Below are positions 54,938 to 62,434 of a stretch of 64,000 bases of DNA, piece by piece. Position numbers and translations under genes: made by a program. The notes beneath the pieces are model-generated. The model made no database searches, was not told where the DNA came from, and worked only from the letters and a program-made list of their open reading frames with translations. Within the stretch, counting starts at the first letter, position 1, and the number at the start of each line of letters is the position of its first letter. The stretch covers positions 124,001 through 188,000 of the forward strand of contig NZ_JBLFEP010000001.1 of NCBI RefSeq assembly GCF_047345415.1, written 5' to 3'. This stretch comes from Maribacter_C sp947494565 (GTDB lineage Bacteria; Bacteroidota; Bacteroidia; Flavobacteriales; Flavobacteriaceae).

Positions 54938-55662
54938 TATTCCTCCAAAAGTTTTCCGATATCCTCTTTTAAAATTGATATCTGTTCTGTTTCTCCATGC
55001 TCATTAGCACCTTGTTCCGGGGTGATGGCGCCACGGTAATAGACTATCGGATTACCAAAATTGTCTACCCTTGAACGCAAGTATCCATTTTTGTCCACCA
55101 AAGCGAACAGGCCCGAATGCTCAAAACCCCCAGGAGCGTCAGGCACTTCGGCGGCAAAGATATTGAAACCCTCATTTGCCAACTTGTAAATTTTTTCTTG
55201 ATCCCCGGTCATGAGATGCCAGTCCATATCGTTTATTCCATAGCGTTCGGCGTATTGCTTCAGCACCATGGGCGTGTCAAATTCAGGAGTAATGGAAAAG
55301 GAAGCGATACCAAAATTCTCCGCGTCCGCAAATTCATCCTGTATCTCGACAAGGTTCTTGTTCATTATCGGACATATCGAAGGACAGGTCGTAAAGAAGA
55401 ACTCGACCACGAATACCTTTCCCTGGTAATCTGAATTATTGATGACCAAGCTGTCTTGATTTATAAACTCAAATGAAGGGACCCTTCGTTTCTTTCCGTT
55501 CAGTAGTATGAAAGATAAATCATCATTCAGATTCTTCACATTCATACGATCGTTCTCCACTACCTCCCCGTCTTGTATTCGATCTACTATTTTAGGAATA
55601 ACCAGGATTCCAAAAATGAGAATGACAAGGGAAACCCATACATAGGTGTATTTGTTCTTCAT
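54937..55662 (-). CDS. SCO1/SenC-family copper chaperone
   Basis: A 241-residue membrane-anchored thioredoxin-fold protein (helix ~7-24). The copper ligands are visible: Cys93-Pro-Ser-Ile-Cys97-Pro and the distal His in Gly-Phe-Glu-His-Ser-Gly. SCO proteins deliver copper to the CuA site of cytochrome c oxidase subunit II. Its start overlaps the stop of the upstream SCO-like gene by 4 bp (ATGA), indicating coupling. It is part of the oxidase assembly group at 54-59 kb. Confidence 0.92.
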   Translation of the reverse strand: MKNKYTYVWVSLVILIFGILVIPKIVDRIQDGEVVENDRMNVKNLNDDLSFILLNGKKRRVPSFEFINQDSLVINNSDYQGKVFVVEFFFTTCPSICPIMNKNLVEIQDEFADAENFGIASFSITPEFDTPMVLKQYAERYGINDMDWHLMTGDQEKIYKLANEGFNIFAAEVPDAPGGFEHSGLFALVDKNGYLRSRVDNFGNPIVYYRGAITPEQGANEHGETEQISILKEDIGKLLEE

Positions 55663-56291
55663 TTGGTACGTTGTGCGTTGTTCTTTTTCAGCGCTAATCG
55701 GTATTCAGCCAGAATGATTTTCACATCATCCTCCATCTTATTATTGAGATCGGCCACTGATGCCGTGTTGAACCCATATTTTGTGCCCTCGTCCTCATCA
55801 TCGTTCCTACCCCTGAGATTCCTGTCTTTATCAATAATAAAAACATAAGGGGTAGAGAGGTCTTCGCCCAGTTCTAAATTGGTGCGCAAGCTCTCGAACA
55901 GCGTTTTGATATTGGCATCGGACAGAAAGCTGAAATTCCATTTTTCGATATCGGTAATCTCTGCAAGTTCCTTTTTCATCTCCACTGCCTGATCTTCCAT
56001 CCCAGTTGAGGCTACCATCACGAACTGAAAATCATTGAACTCATAGAACCGTTTGTATATCTTCTGGTTCAAATTGAATGCATTTCCCTTCTTTGTTGCA
56101 ATATCATTTCCTAGAAAGCCCAAAATCGTAATCTTATCTTTCAATGAGACCTCGTTATCAAAACTAGATATATCCGTAACATTTGTGGTCAATGTCGGTA
56201 GCTTACCGAAATTGTATACCCCTGAAGCGAAAAATAGATATACGACAACTGGCAGTACAAATAGCGTAACTAGAACGAAAGTCTTCTTCAT
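55659..56291 (-). CDS. Membrane-anchored thioredoxin-fold protein related to SCO, without the Cys pair
   Basis: A 210-residue protein with an N-terminal membrane helix (~4-22) and a soluble domain whose strand pattern (Lys-Ile-Thr-Ile-Leu-Gly-Phe-Leu-Gly, Phe-Gln-Phe-Val-Met-Val-Ala-Ser, Thr-Pro-Tyr-Val-Phe-Ile-Ile-Asp) fits a thioredoxin fold. No Cys-x-x-x-Cys is present: Gly-Asn-Asp occupies the place where SCO has the copper ligands. It is coupled to the genuine SCO gene by a 4-bp overlap and may act with it as a non-metal-binding partner. The relation to SCO is my inference. Confidence 0.7.
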   Translation of the reverse strand: MKKTFVLVTLFVLPVVVYLFFASGVYNFGKLPTLTTNVTDISSFDNEVSLKDKITILGFLGNDIATKKGNAFNLNQKIYKRFYEFNDFQFVMVASTGMEDQAVEMKKELAEITDIEKWNFSFLSDANIKTLFESLRTNLELGEDLSTPYVFIIDKDRNLRGRNDDEDEGTKYGFNTASVADLNNKMEDDVKIILAEYRLALKKNNAQRTK

Positions 56292-56374
56292 AGCTTAAAG
56301 TGTCCGACACCAGAATTTTGGGACTTCATCCACTTTTTCCAAAGCCGAATAAAGGGAGGCGTCAAACTTATGTA

Positions 56375-56407
56375 AAAATAAAAAAGACGGCTCATTTGCC
56401 GTCTTTT
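56375..56407 (-). terminator. Terminator or attenuator within the oxidase gene group
   Basis: A 10-bp stem (56382-56391 with 56398-56407), loop TCATTT, then T residues on the minus strand. It lies after the subunit IV gene and before the SCO-like gene, so it ends or weakens transcription between the structural and assembly genes. Confidence 0.8.
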
Positions 56408-56425
56408 CATATTGTTAATTCCGTG

Positions 56426-56809
56426 TTAGAAATTCCATGTTACAAAGCCATCCTTGTATACGTTGTATACGTAATCGGCTTCGAATAACAGTATGAAAAC
56501 CAAATAGGCCACCAAGAAAATAGGCGTCCAAACGATGGCTCTTCTCAAAGCGGATTTCTCATCGCGCAAGTGCATGAAATCCCATGCAATGTAATAGGCC
56601 TTGACCAAAGTCAAAATGATAAAAATCCAATTCAGGAGTTTCATCCCTAAAAAACTACTTTTCAATAAGATTTCCGGTTTGATAATACCTAATACCACCT
56701 CTACGGCTGTAACTACCGTCAAAAAGATGAGTACACCCCATATTTTTTGGGTATTGGACTTGAACTTCAAAAGTCCTCTGAAAATTTCCAATTTATGCTC
56801 GTGTGCCAT
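56426..56809 (-). CDS. Cytochrome c oxidase subunit IV-family protein
   Basis: A 127-residue protein with three membrane helices (~24-42, ~56-76, ~92-112) in the prokaryotic COX4 pattern, including Met-His-Leu-Arg-Asp-Glu. It is a small, non-catalytic subunit of a caa3-type oxidase. The subunit III genes lie upstream on the same strand, and a terminator follows. Confidence 0.87.
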   Translation of the reverse strand: MAHEHKLEIFRGLLKFKSNTQKIWGVLIFLTVVTAVEVVLGIIKPEILLKSSFLGMKLLNWIFIILTLVKAYYIAWDFMHLRDEKSALRRAIVWTPIFLVAYLVFILLFEADYVYNVYKDGFVTWNF

Positions 56810-56876
56810 TTATACAATCGCTTTAATAAACTTCAATTTATTTTAATTCCACCCTTTTCAGGGAGTGTTAGCCGCT

Positions 56877-57851
56877 TTATACCAGATAGAAAAAGGTGAA
56901 TACGAATACCCAGACCAAATCTACAAAGTGCCAGTACAGCCCCACTTTCTCTACCATCTCATAATGCCCTCTACGCTCATACGTGCCCAAAATGACATTA
57001 AAGAAAATGATGATATTGATAACAACTCCTGAAAATACGTGAAAACCATGGAAACCGGTGATAAAGAAAAAGAAGTCGGCAAAAAGACGGCTACCGTATT
57101 CATTTCGTATCAAGTTCGCCCCTTCGACCACACTTGCGGCATCGCCAAGTTTGTCGAGCGACTCCGATCGGGAAAGTACGGTCTTTTCCCCCTCTTCATT
57201 TATTTGCTCCGTACGTATTACGATATTGGAGTTCGCTTTCACCCCTTCGATTACCTCGTTTAGAGAAAATGATGGTAATGCGGTTTCATTATAATACCAA
57301 ACCCCATTCTTTTTTTCATGGTCTAACCGCTCACTGGGCAAGGTTTTGGCGAAATCAGCTATCGCAGCACGCTCACCAGTATCGGCATTCACAAATTGAA
57401 GTACTCGACCTCCTTTGGTTTCCAGTGCTCCGAAATCACCTTTGATAAAGGTGGCCCATTCCCAGGCTTGTGAACCCACAAAAATCGCACCTCCGATGAT
57501 GGTCAAGAACATATACCAAATCACGGCGTTCTTTTTCATGCGATGACCAGCATCAACAGCAAGTACCATGGTTACGGACGACATAATCAAAATAAAGGTC
57601 ATAAAAGCCACATAAATCATGGGATAATTGCCATGAAAAAAGGGAACGTGGGTAAAGACCTCATCCGCAATCGGCCAAGTCTCGATAAACTTGAATCTTG
57701 AAAAACCATAGGAAGCCAAAAAACCGGAGAAGGTCAGCGCATCGGAAACGAGGAAAAACCACATCATCAATTTGCCATAACTAGCATTTAACGGTCTATT
57801 GCCGCCGCCCCAAACGTTTTCTTCCGAACCTGTTGTTACCGTAGAATCCAT
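56877..57851 (-). CDS. Heme-copper oxidase subunit III with a large hydrophilic insert
   Basis: A 324-residue membrane protein with the subunit III fold. Conserved parts include Met-Met-Trp-Phe-Phe-Leu at ~30, Ser-Gln-Ala-Trp-Glu-Trp at ~128 and the C-terminal Gly-Phe-His-Gly-Phe-His-Val-Phe with Tyr-Trp-His-Phe-Val-Asp. Between residues ~140 and ~255, where others have a short loop, there is a ~110-residue polar insert with charged residues. It is the second of two tandem subunit III genes. Subunits I and II are not in the window. Confidence 0.9.
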   Translation of the reverse strand: MDSTVTTGSEENVWGGGNRPLNASYGKLMMWFFLVSDALTFSGFLASYGFSRFKFIETWPIADEVFTHVPFFHGNYPMIYVAFMTFILIMSSVTMVLAVDAGHRMKKNAVIWYMFLTIIGGAIFVGSQAWEWATFIKGDFGALETKGGRVLQFVNADTGERAAIADFAKTLPSERLDHEKKNGVWYYNETALPSFSLNEVIEGVKANSNIVIRTEQINEEGEKTVLSRSESLDKLGDAASVVEGANLIRNEYGSRLFADFFFFITGFHGFHVFSGVVINIIIFFNVILGTYERRGHYEMVEKVGLYWHFVDLVWVFVFTFFYLV

Positions 57852-57944
57852 ATAGTTTTAAAGTATGATTAGAATTTGTGCAAATTTACATTTTTTTTGG
57901 CTTTACAAAAGCCGAATCCCTATCAAAACCGATTTTGATCCGTT

Positions 57945-58526
57945 TTATTTTACAAAGGCCATAAACAAGATCAGGTACACCCATAAAAGGTCTAAAAAAT
58001 GCCAGAAGGTGGCGCCTAAGGAAATCCCCAAGAATTCTTTTGAGGAATACTTGCCCTTTACCTGATTGTACAATACTACCCCTAATGAAATCAGGCCCGC
58101 GACGACATGCACGATATGTACGGCGGCGATCAAGAATACATATGACATTTTAATACTACTTGTAGGTCCTGTAAAATAGTACCCGTTGCCCAACATCTCC
58201 TGAAAACCAAAGAATTGCAAAATGATAAAAAGAATTCCGAGGCCCAATGTGACCAACAACCAGGTAGTCGCTTTCTTCGATTCATCGTTCTGGGAAGCTT
58301 TTTTGGCCAAAATATAGGTGAGACTACTTAAAAGTATGATACCGGTGCTTATGAAGAACGATTGGGGCAGTTGCAGTCCTTCGATCCAGTCTTCCCGGGA
58401 ACTGCTGACAATGTACGCGCTGGTCCAGCCTGCAAACCCCATAATCAAGCTCACTATTCCGAACCAGAGCATCATTTTTTTGGCTCTGTCGTTCTTTTCC
58501 TTTTCGTTCAATTGGGTGATATCCAT
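57945..58526 (-). CDS. Heme-copper oxidase subunit III, short form
   Basis: A 193-residue, five-helix subunit III. The C-terminal His-Ile-Val-His-Val-Val-Ala-Gly and Phe-Trp-His-Phe-Leu-Asp-Leu-Leu-Trp-Val motifs are diagnostic. It overlaps nothing but is only one base from the ctaB gene upstream, so the two are cotranscribed and probably coupled. With the longer subunit III it suggests either two oxidase forms or a composite subunit. Confidence 0.9.
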   Translation of the reverse strand: MDITQLNEKEKNDRAKKMMLWFGIVSLIMGFAGWTSAYIVSSSREDWIEGLQLPQSFFISTGIILLSSLTYILAKKASQNDESKKATTWLLVTLGLGILFIILQFFGFQEMLGNGYYFTGPTSSIKMSYVFLIAAVHIVHVVAGLISLGVVLYNQVKGKYSSKEFLGISLGATFWHFLDLLWVYLILFMAFVK

Positions 58527-59429
58527 TTATGAAATAAATTTATCAACTACATAAACAATCTGCATCAAGGTGATGTAACTCACACTTGCCAGCATTAATT
58601 TTCGTGCGGAGGCATTATCGCGCTTCTCATATAATCGGAAGGCAAAAATAAGCATGACCATACCCATCAAGAAAATGAGCACCGCGGCCGGAATCGATAG
58701 AAACAAACGTCCGGTAATACCAAAAGCAGGAATTACGGAAATCACGATCATCCATATCGTGTACATGATGATCTGTAACGCCGTTCCCCTATCCTTTTTT
58801 CCGGTAGGTAGCATTTTGAATCCTCCTTTTTTATAATCCTCATCCAACATCCAACCCAATGCCCAGAAGTGGGGAAACTGCCAAAAAAATTGAATCATGA
58901 ACAAGGTGCCCGGTTCGATGCCAAAATCATTTGTTGCGGCGACCCACCCCAACATAAAGGGAATCGCGCCCGGAAAGGCCCCGACAAAAACTGCCAAGGG
59001 CGTTTTTGTTTTCAAAGGCGTATACACACTGGTATACAAGAAAATCGAAATGGCCCCGAACATAGCAGTCTGGGCATTTAGGTAATACAATGAAACCACC
59101 CCTAATAGCGTCATAAGAATGGCAATGGACATTGCCTTGTTGACCGACATTCGTCCAGCAGGAATCGGTCGGTTCCTCGTACGGTTCATCAGGGCGTCCA
59201 AGTCCTTTTCAATAACCTGATTGTATGCATTTGAAGCCCCTACCATACAGTAGCCCCCAAAAGCCAAAAGCACCAAAGAAAGGAGGTCGGGTTGTACCGG
59301 CGCCAATAGATATCCCGCTATCGAAGAAAATACAACACTTATCGCCAGCCTAGCTTTGGTAATTTCCTTAAAATCGGTGAACGCCAAGGACAGTGATGTA
59401 TTTTTGGCCGAACTGACAGCAGTTTTCAT
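58527..59429 (-). CDS. ctaB: Protoheme IX farnesyltransferase (heme O synthase)
   Basis: A 300-residue UbiA-family enzyme with about nine membrane helices that turns heme B into heme O for the oxidase. The prenyl-diphosphate-binding motif is Asn-Gln-Val-Ile-Glu-Lys-Asp-Leu-Asp with Met-Asn-Arg-Thr-Arg-Asn-Arg-Pro-Ile-Pro, and there is a second Asp-rich loop at Asp-Glu-Asp-Tyr-Lys-Lys. It leads the minus-strand oxidase group and has a good housekeeping promoter upstream (59558-59588). The synonym cyoE is also used. Confidence 0.94.
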   Translation of the reverse strand: MKTAVSSAKNTSLSLAFTDFKEITKARLAISVVFSSIAGYLLAPVQPDLLSLVLLAFGGYCMVGASNAYNQVIEKDLDALMNRTRNRPIPAGRMSVNKAMSIAILMTLLGVVSLYYLNAQTAMFGAISIFLYTSVYTPLKTKTPLAVFVGAFPGAIPFMLGWVAATNDFGIEPGTLFMIQFFWQFPHFWALGWMLDEDYKKGGFKMLPTGKKDRGTALQIIMYTIWMIVISVIPAFGITGRLFLSIPAAVLIFLMGMVMLIFAFRLYEKRDNASARKLMLASVSYITLMQIVYVVDKFIS

Positions 59430-59557
59430 CTAGGGATCTTTACTTATTTCTCGGAAGTCCAACCACTTTTCACTTCATTAATGGAAGCCATCGATTGCCA
59501 CTCCGGTTAGCACATTCAATCGGCAAAACCCAGTCTTGCACCCATGCCAACGGTTTG

Positions 59558-59588
59558 CAAAGATAAACCGCGAACGCTACTTCTGCAA
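59558..59588 (-). promoter_or_regulatory. Promoter of the ctaB-oxidase operon
   Basis: On the minus strand TTG (59586-59588), 20 nt, TATCTTTG (59558-59565): both boxes and the spacing match TTG-N17-23-TAnnTTTG. The 5' leader to the ctaB ATG would be about 120 nt. Confidence 0.75.
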
Positions 59589-59609
59589 CGAAATAGGCAC
59601 TATTTATGC

Positions 59610-59617
59610 TATATTTG
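59610..59617 (+). promoter_or_regulatory. Candidate -7 box TATATTTG for the metallo-beta-lactamase-fold gene
   Basis: An exact TAnnTTTG match 24 nt before the ATG at 59642. No TTG at the usual -33 position. It is divergent from the ctaB promoter. Confidence 0.5.
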
Positions 59618-59641
59618 AATGCATCAATAGAAACATAAATT

Positions 59642-60541
59642 ATGAAGAAGAAACTATTATTTTTTGCACTATCCATAGGCCTTTTGACTACGTTTTCAGT
59701 TAGGTCCCAGGAAAAAGAAGTAACCATCTCGGTGGATACGCTTTCCCAAAATACGTATATGCTTACGGGTCAAGGGGGCAATATAGGTATCTACGTTGGT
59801 GAGACCCATGTTTTTATGATCGATGATCAATTTGAGCGATTAAGCGAAAAATTAAAGAAGGCCATATCAGGATTGACCGATAAACCCATCGCTTTTTTAT
59901 TCAACACCCATATGCACGGAGATCATTCAGGCGGAAATGCACGATTCAATTCTGAAACGGTCACCCTGGTCGCTCAAGATAAGGTGCGTGAACGGCTAAA
60001 ACTGGGACTTATGAAAAAGGTCGAGGCGAATGAGATGAGTCAAGGAGATTACATCAACATGTTACCAGAGGTTACTTTTTCGGAAGATATCACCTTTTAC
60101 GATGGTGATGAGACCATTATGGCCTTTCATGTTCACAACGCCCATACGGATGGCGATGCGATGGTATACTTCATGGAAAACAACGTGCTTCATATGGGAG
60201 ATACTTATTTCAAAGGACGCTATCCCTATATTGATTTAAAAAGTGGAGGTAGTATTGACGGCTTCATCAAAGCTCAAAAGAAAGCCCTTATGGTCATCAA
60301 TGAGGAAACAAAAATCATTCCTGGTCACGGGCGTCCGTCCAACGCCGCCGAACTTCGGAACTCCATTGCCATGCTGGAAGACATTAGGGCAAAGATTCAG
60401 GCCCAAATCGATGCCGGCTCTTCATTGGAGGAAGTAAAGATGAACGCAACACTTACTGCGGACTACGATTCAAAAAATGGTACTGGTTTTATCAACTCCG
60501 AACGTATTCGCGAGATTATATACACCAGTCTGAAAAAGTAG
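59642..60541 (+). CDS. Secreted metallo-beta-lactamase-fold hydrolase
   Basis: A 299-residue protein with a signal peptide (1-22) and the metallo-beta-lactamase fold. Zinc ligands: His90-Met-His92-Gly-Asp94-His95, a His in His-Asn-Ala-His-Thr-Asp-Gly-Asp and another in Ile-Pro-Gly-His-Gly-Arg-Pro. The HxHxDH layout with a periplasmic location resembles subclass B3-like or quinoprotein-relay-like (SoxH) hydrolases; true beta-lactamase activity should not be assumed. It ends with a terminator shared with the convergent tonB gene. Confidence 0.87.
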   Translation: MKKKLLFFALSIGLLTTFSVRSQEKEVTISVDTLSQNTYMLTGQGGNIGIYVGETHVFMIDDQFERLSEKLKKAISGLTDKPIAFLFNTHMHGDHSGGNARFNSETVTLVAQDKVRERLKLGLMKKVEANEMSQGDYINMLPEVTFSEDITFYDGDETIMAFHVHNAHTDGDAMVYFMENNVLHMGDTYFKGRYPYIDLKSGGSIDGFIKAQKKALMVINEETKIIPGHGRPSNAAELRNSIAMLEDIRAKIQAQIDAGSSLEEVKMNATLTADYDSKNGTGFINSERIREIIYTSLKK

Positions 60542-60556
60542 TTGGAAGGAAATAAA

Positions 60557-60578
60557 AAACCTGGCCGAGGCCAGGTTT
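60557..60578. terminator. Bidirectional terminator between the MBL-fold gene and tonB
   Basis: A 10-bp stem (60557-60566 with 60569-60578) with a GA tip, so the last pair is probably open. It has A/T-rich flanks. The genes converge here. Confidence 0.78.
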
Positions 60579-60602
60579 ATGTATTATTTTAAGAAGAAAT
60601 TC

Positions 60603-61307
60603 TTACTGTAGCTTAAATGTAATTGGAATACTGAAAGGAACACGCACCGCTCTTCCTCTTTGTTTCCCTGGCGTCATTTTTGGAAGTTTTCCAATAATCC
60701 TTGCTGCCTCTTTCTCCAAGTTCTTATCCGGACCTCTCATTCGAACATTCCCGATACTTCCATCTTTCTGGATAACGAACATGATGTTCACACGTCCTTG
60801 GACCCCCATTTCTTGAGCGATTTCAGGGTAACGGAAGTTCTTACTGATGTGTTTTTGCATCATTTTATTGAAACAAGCTCTCTTATTGCTTTCTTTTTCA
60901 CATCCTGGAAAAACCGGTACATTTTCGATAACCGCGAAAGGTACGTCAACATCCTCTTCAACTTCGTCAACTTCCACATCTTCCACTTCCATGACTTCTT
61001 CCTCCTCGTTACTTTCGGTAGATTCGATAACCGTTTCCTCTATTTCCTCTTCATCTTCAACAACTTCGATTACTTCGGGTGCCGCCGGAGGTGGTGGAGG
61101 TGGAGGTGTTTTAATCTGTTCCGTCATTGGAACTTCTTCGTCCAACTCATCATCTACATTCATCGAGATATCATACTCATTGCCTCCTTCATACGATTTC
61201 CATTCTAAAGCGACATAGGTCAAAATCAAAACGGTAAAAAGGCCTATCACGAAATACATCGCGCTATTTCTACCAATATCTGCTTTCGGATTCTTTTTTA
61301 AGTCCAT
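60603..61307 (-). CDS. Energy transducer TonB
   Basis: A 234-residue protein with an N-terminal membrane helix (~16-33), a polyproline stretch (Thr-Pro-Pro-Pro-Pro-Pro-Pro-Pro), a very acidic Glu/Val/Asp-rich spacer (~80-125) and the TonB C-terminal domain (~140-234, Gln-Gly-Arg-Val-Asn-Ile-Met-Phe-Val-Ile and Ile-Thr-Phe-Lys-Leu). It couples the proton motive force to TonB-dependent outer-membrane receptors; no exbBD genes lie beside it. The conserved Pro-Val-Phe-Pro-Gly-Cys segment is typical of Bacteroidota TonBs. Confidence 0.92.
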   Translation of the reverse strand: MDLKKNPKADIGRNSAMYFVIGLFTVLILTYVALEWKSYEGGNEYDISMNVDDELDEEVPMTEQIKTPPPPPPPAAPEVIEVVEDEEEIEETVIESTESNEEEEVMEVEDVEVDEVEEDVDVPFAVIENVPVFPGCEKESNKRACFNKMMQKHISKNFRYPEIAQEMGVQGRVNIMFVIQKDGSIGNVRMRGPDKNLEKEAARIIGKLPKMTPGKQRGRAVRVPFSIPITFKLQ

Positions 61308-61360
61308 ATCAATACATTTAAGTGTTTGCTAATTTAATTAATATTTTAGTTAAAAAGCAA

Positions 61361-61762
61361 CTAAATTTTCCATTTTAGCGCTTGTCGGTTAGAAAATACA
61401 TAGTTCAAGACCCCAGCACCACTAATTGCGCCTAGGCTATTGGCCAAAGCATCGAAAAAATCGCCCTCTCTATTTAGGGTAAATTCATGTTGAATAACCT
61501 CAATAATCACGCCAAAGACCACCATTGCGACCACCATAATCACAAAGGCTTTTTTCAATCGTACCGACCCTCTTGTCAACTCTCTAATGAAAAATACGCC
61601 TAAAACGCAGGCAACGAAATAAAAGATAAAGTGGACCAGTTTATCTGCATGGGGAATGAAATTGGACGATCCCTTAAAGCCCTTAAAAGAATAAAGGCTG
61701 GAAAAAGTGATGAACACCATCCAACCTATAAAAGCAACTGTAAAAAAAGGTTTTCTAAGCAC
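61361..61762 (-). CDS. VanZ-family membrane protein
   Basis: A 133-residue protein with four membrane helices and the VanZ pattern: Asp-Lys-Leu-Val-His-Phe near residue 40 and Glu-Val-Ile-Gln near 88, with a following Arg-Glu-Gly-Asp-Phe-Phe-Asp. VanZ relatives are linked to glycopeptide resistance in Gram-positives, but their role in Bacteroidota is unknown. It overlaps the end of gcvH by 8 bp, so the two are translationally coupled. The sprA-gcvH-vanZ order recurs in flavobacteria. Confidence 0.87.
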   Translation of the reverse strand: MLRKPFFTVAFIGWMVFITFSSLYSFKGFKGSSNFIPHADKLVHFIFYFVACVLGVFFIRELTRGSVRLKKAFVIMVVAMVVFGVIIEVIQHEFTLNREGDFFDALANSLGAISGAGVLNYVFSNRQALKWKI

Positions 61763-62135
61763 CGATCAACGCCTTGTAGTCTTCGTCGCTCATCAAATCA
61801 TCAACTTGAGAAGCGTCTGAAATCCTGATTTTTATCATCCAGCCCTCTCCATAGGGATCTGAATTCACCTTTTCAGGTTCGTCTTCCAATGCCTCATTAA
61901 ATTCGATAATCTCACCACTTAGGGGAAGAAACAGGTCTGAAACGGTTTTTACGGCTTCTACGGTTCCGAAAACCTCTTCTTGACCTAGGGTCTCATCAAG
62001 TGTTTCTACCTCTACATATACTATATCACCTAACTCGCCCTGAGCAAAGTCCGTAATACCGACAGTAGCTACATCTCCTTCGATGCTTACCCACTCATGG
62101 TCTTTAGTGTACTTTAATTCTGATGGAATGTTCAT
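61755..62135 (-). CDS. gcvH: Glycine cleavage system H protein
   Basis: A 126-residue lipoyl carrier protein that shuttles the methylamine intermediate among GcvP, GcvT and the L protein. The lipoyl-lysine is Lys63 in Val-Glu-Ala-Val-Lys-Thr-Val-Ser-Asp. The N-terminal Leu-Lys-Tyr-Thr-Lys-Asp-His-Glu-Trp is diagnostic. The ATG at 62135 gives this start; the open frame above it is not conserved. None of the other glycine cleavage genes is nearby, and no glycine riboswitch was recognised upstream. It lies between sprA and vanZ. Confidence 0.95.
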   Translation of the reverse strand: MNIPSELKYTKDHEWVSIEGDVATVGITDFAQGELGDIVYVEVETLDETLGQEEVFGTVEAVKTVSDLFLPLSGEIIEFNEALEDEPEKVNSDPYGEGWMIKIRISDASQVDDLMSDEDYKALIGA

Positions 62136-62202
62136 TTGTCTTGTTTTAAATAGCGAAACAAATGTAGCGGATTCCGAGGCAATTACAAATTCGAAAATCA
62201 AA

Positions 62203-62280
62203 TACAAATTCAAGGGTCAAACTCAAGTTCAAAAATCAAACTCAAGTTCAAGTTCAAAGGTCAAATTCAAGCTTGGTTCG
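62203..62280. repeat. Degenerate short repeat, TCAAACTCAAGTTCAA units
   Basis: The 16-mer TCAAACTCAAGTTCAA occurs twice (62217-62232 and 62236-62251), 19 bp apart, among further CAAATTCAAG-like words. It looks like a decayed short tandem repeat upstream of gcvH. Confidence 0.75.
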
Positions 62281-62320
62281 TGGTTTCGATTTTTTGGTGG
62301 TTTGCTATTAGCCCCTTGAA

Positions 62321-62341
62321 TTTGGGATTTGAGATTTGGAG
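62321..62341. repeat. Three diverged heptamers TTTGGGA, TTTGAGA, TTTGGAG
   Basis: Consecutive 7-bp words differing by one or two bases, directly before the GCTCTTG array. They suggest an older, mutated heptamer array. Confidence 0.7.
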
Positions 62342-62350
62342 TTTTCGTCC

Positions 62351-62395
62351 GCTCTTGGCTCTTGGCTCTTGGCTCTTGGCTCTTGGCTCTTGGCT
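62351..62395. repeat. Tandem array of the 7-mer GCTCTTG, six copies
   Basis: Six exact copies (62351-62392) plus GCT. It lies between the sprA stop and gcvH, and has the same 7-bp period as the arrays at 11.9-12.2 kb but a different unit. Confidence 0.96.
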
Positions 62396-62434
62396 TTAAG
62401 AAAGTTCTTTATTTCTTGACCGCAGCTAGCCGTA

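Noticed and set aside
59470..59727. 85-residue frame on the minus strand between ctaB and the MBL-fold gene
   Set aside because: It covers the ctaB promoter and part of the MBL-fold signal peptide; no domain is recognisable.
60660..61208. 182-residue frame on the + strand
   Set aside because: It is antisense to tonB, with Phe/His-rich composition caused by the acidic and Pro-rich codons of tonB.
62136..62434. Possible glycine riboswitch before gcvH
   Set aside because: Only AT-rich degenerate repeats are present; no conserved riboswitch core could be found.
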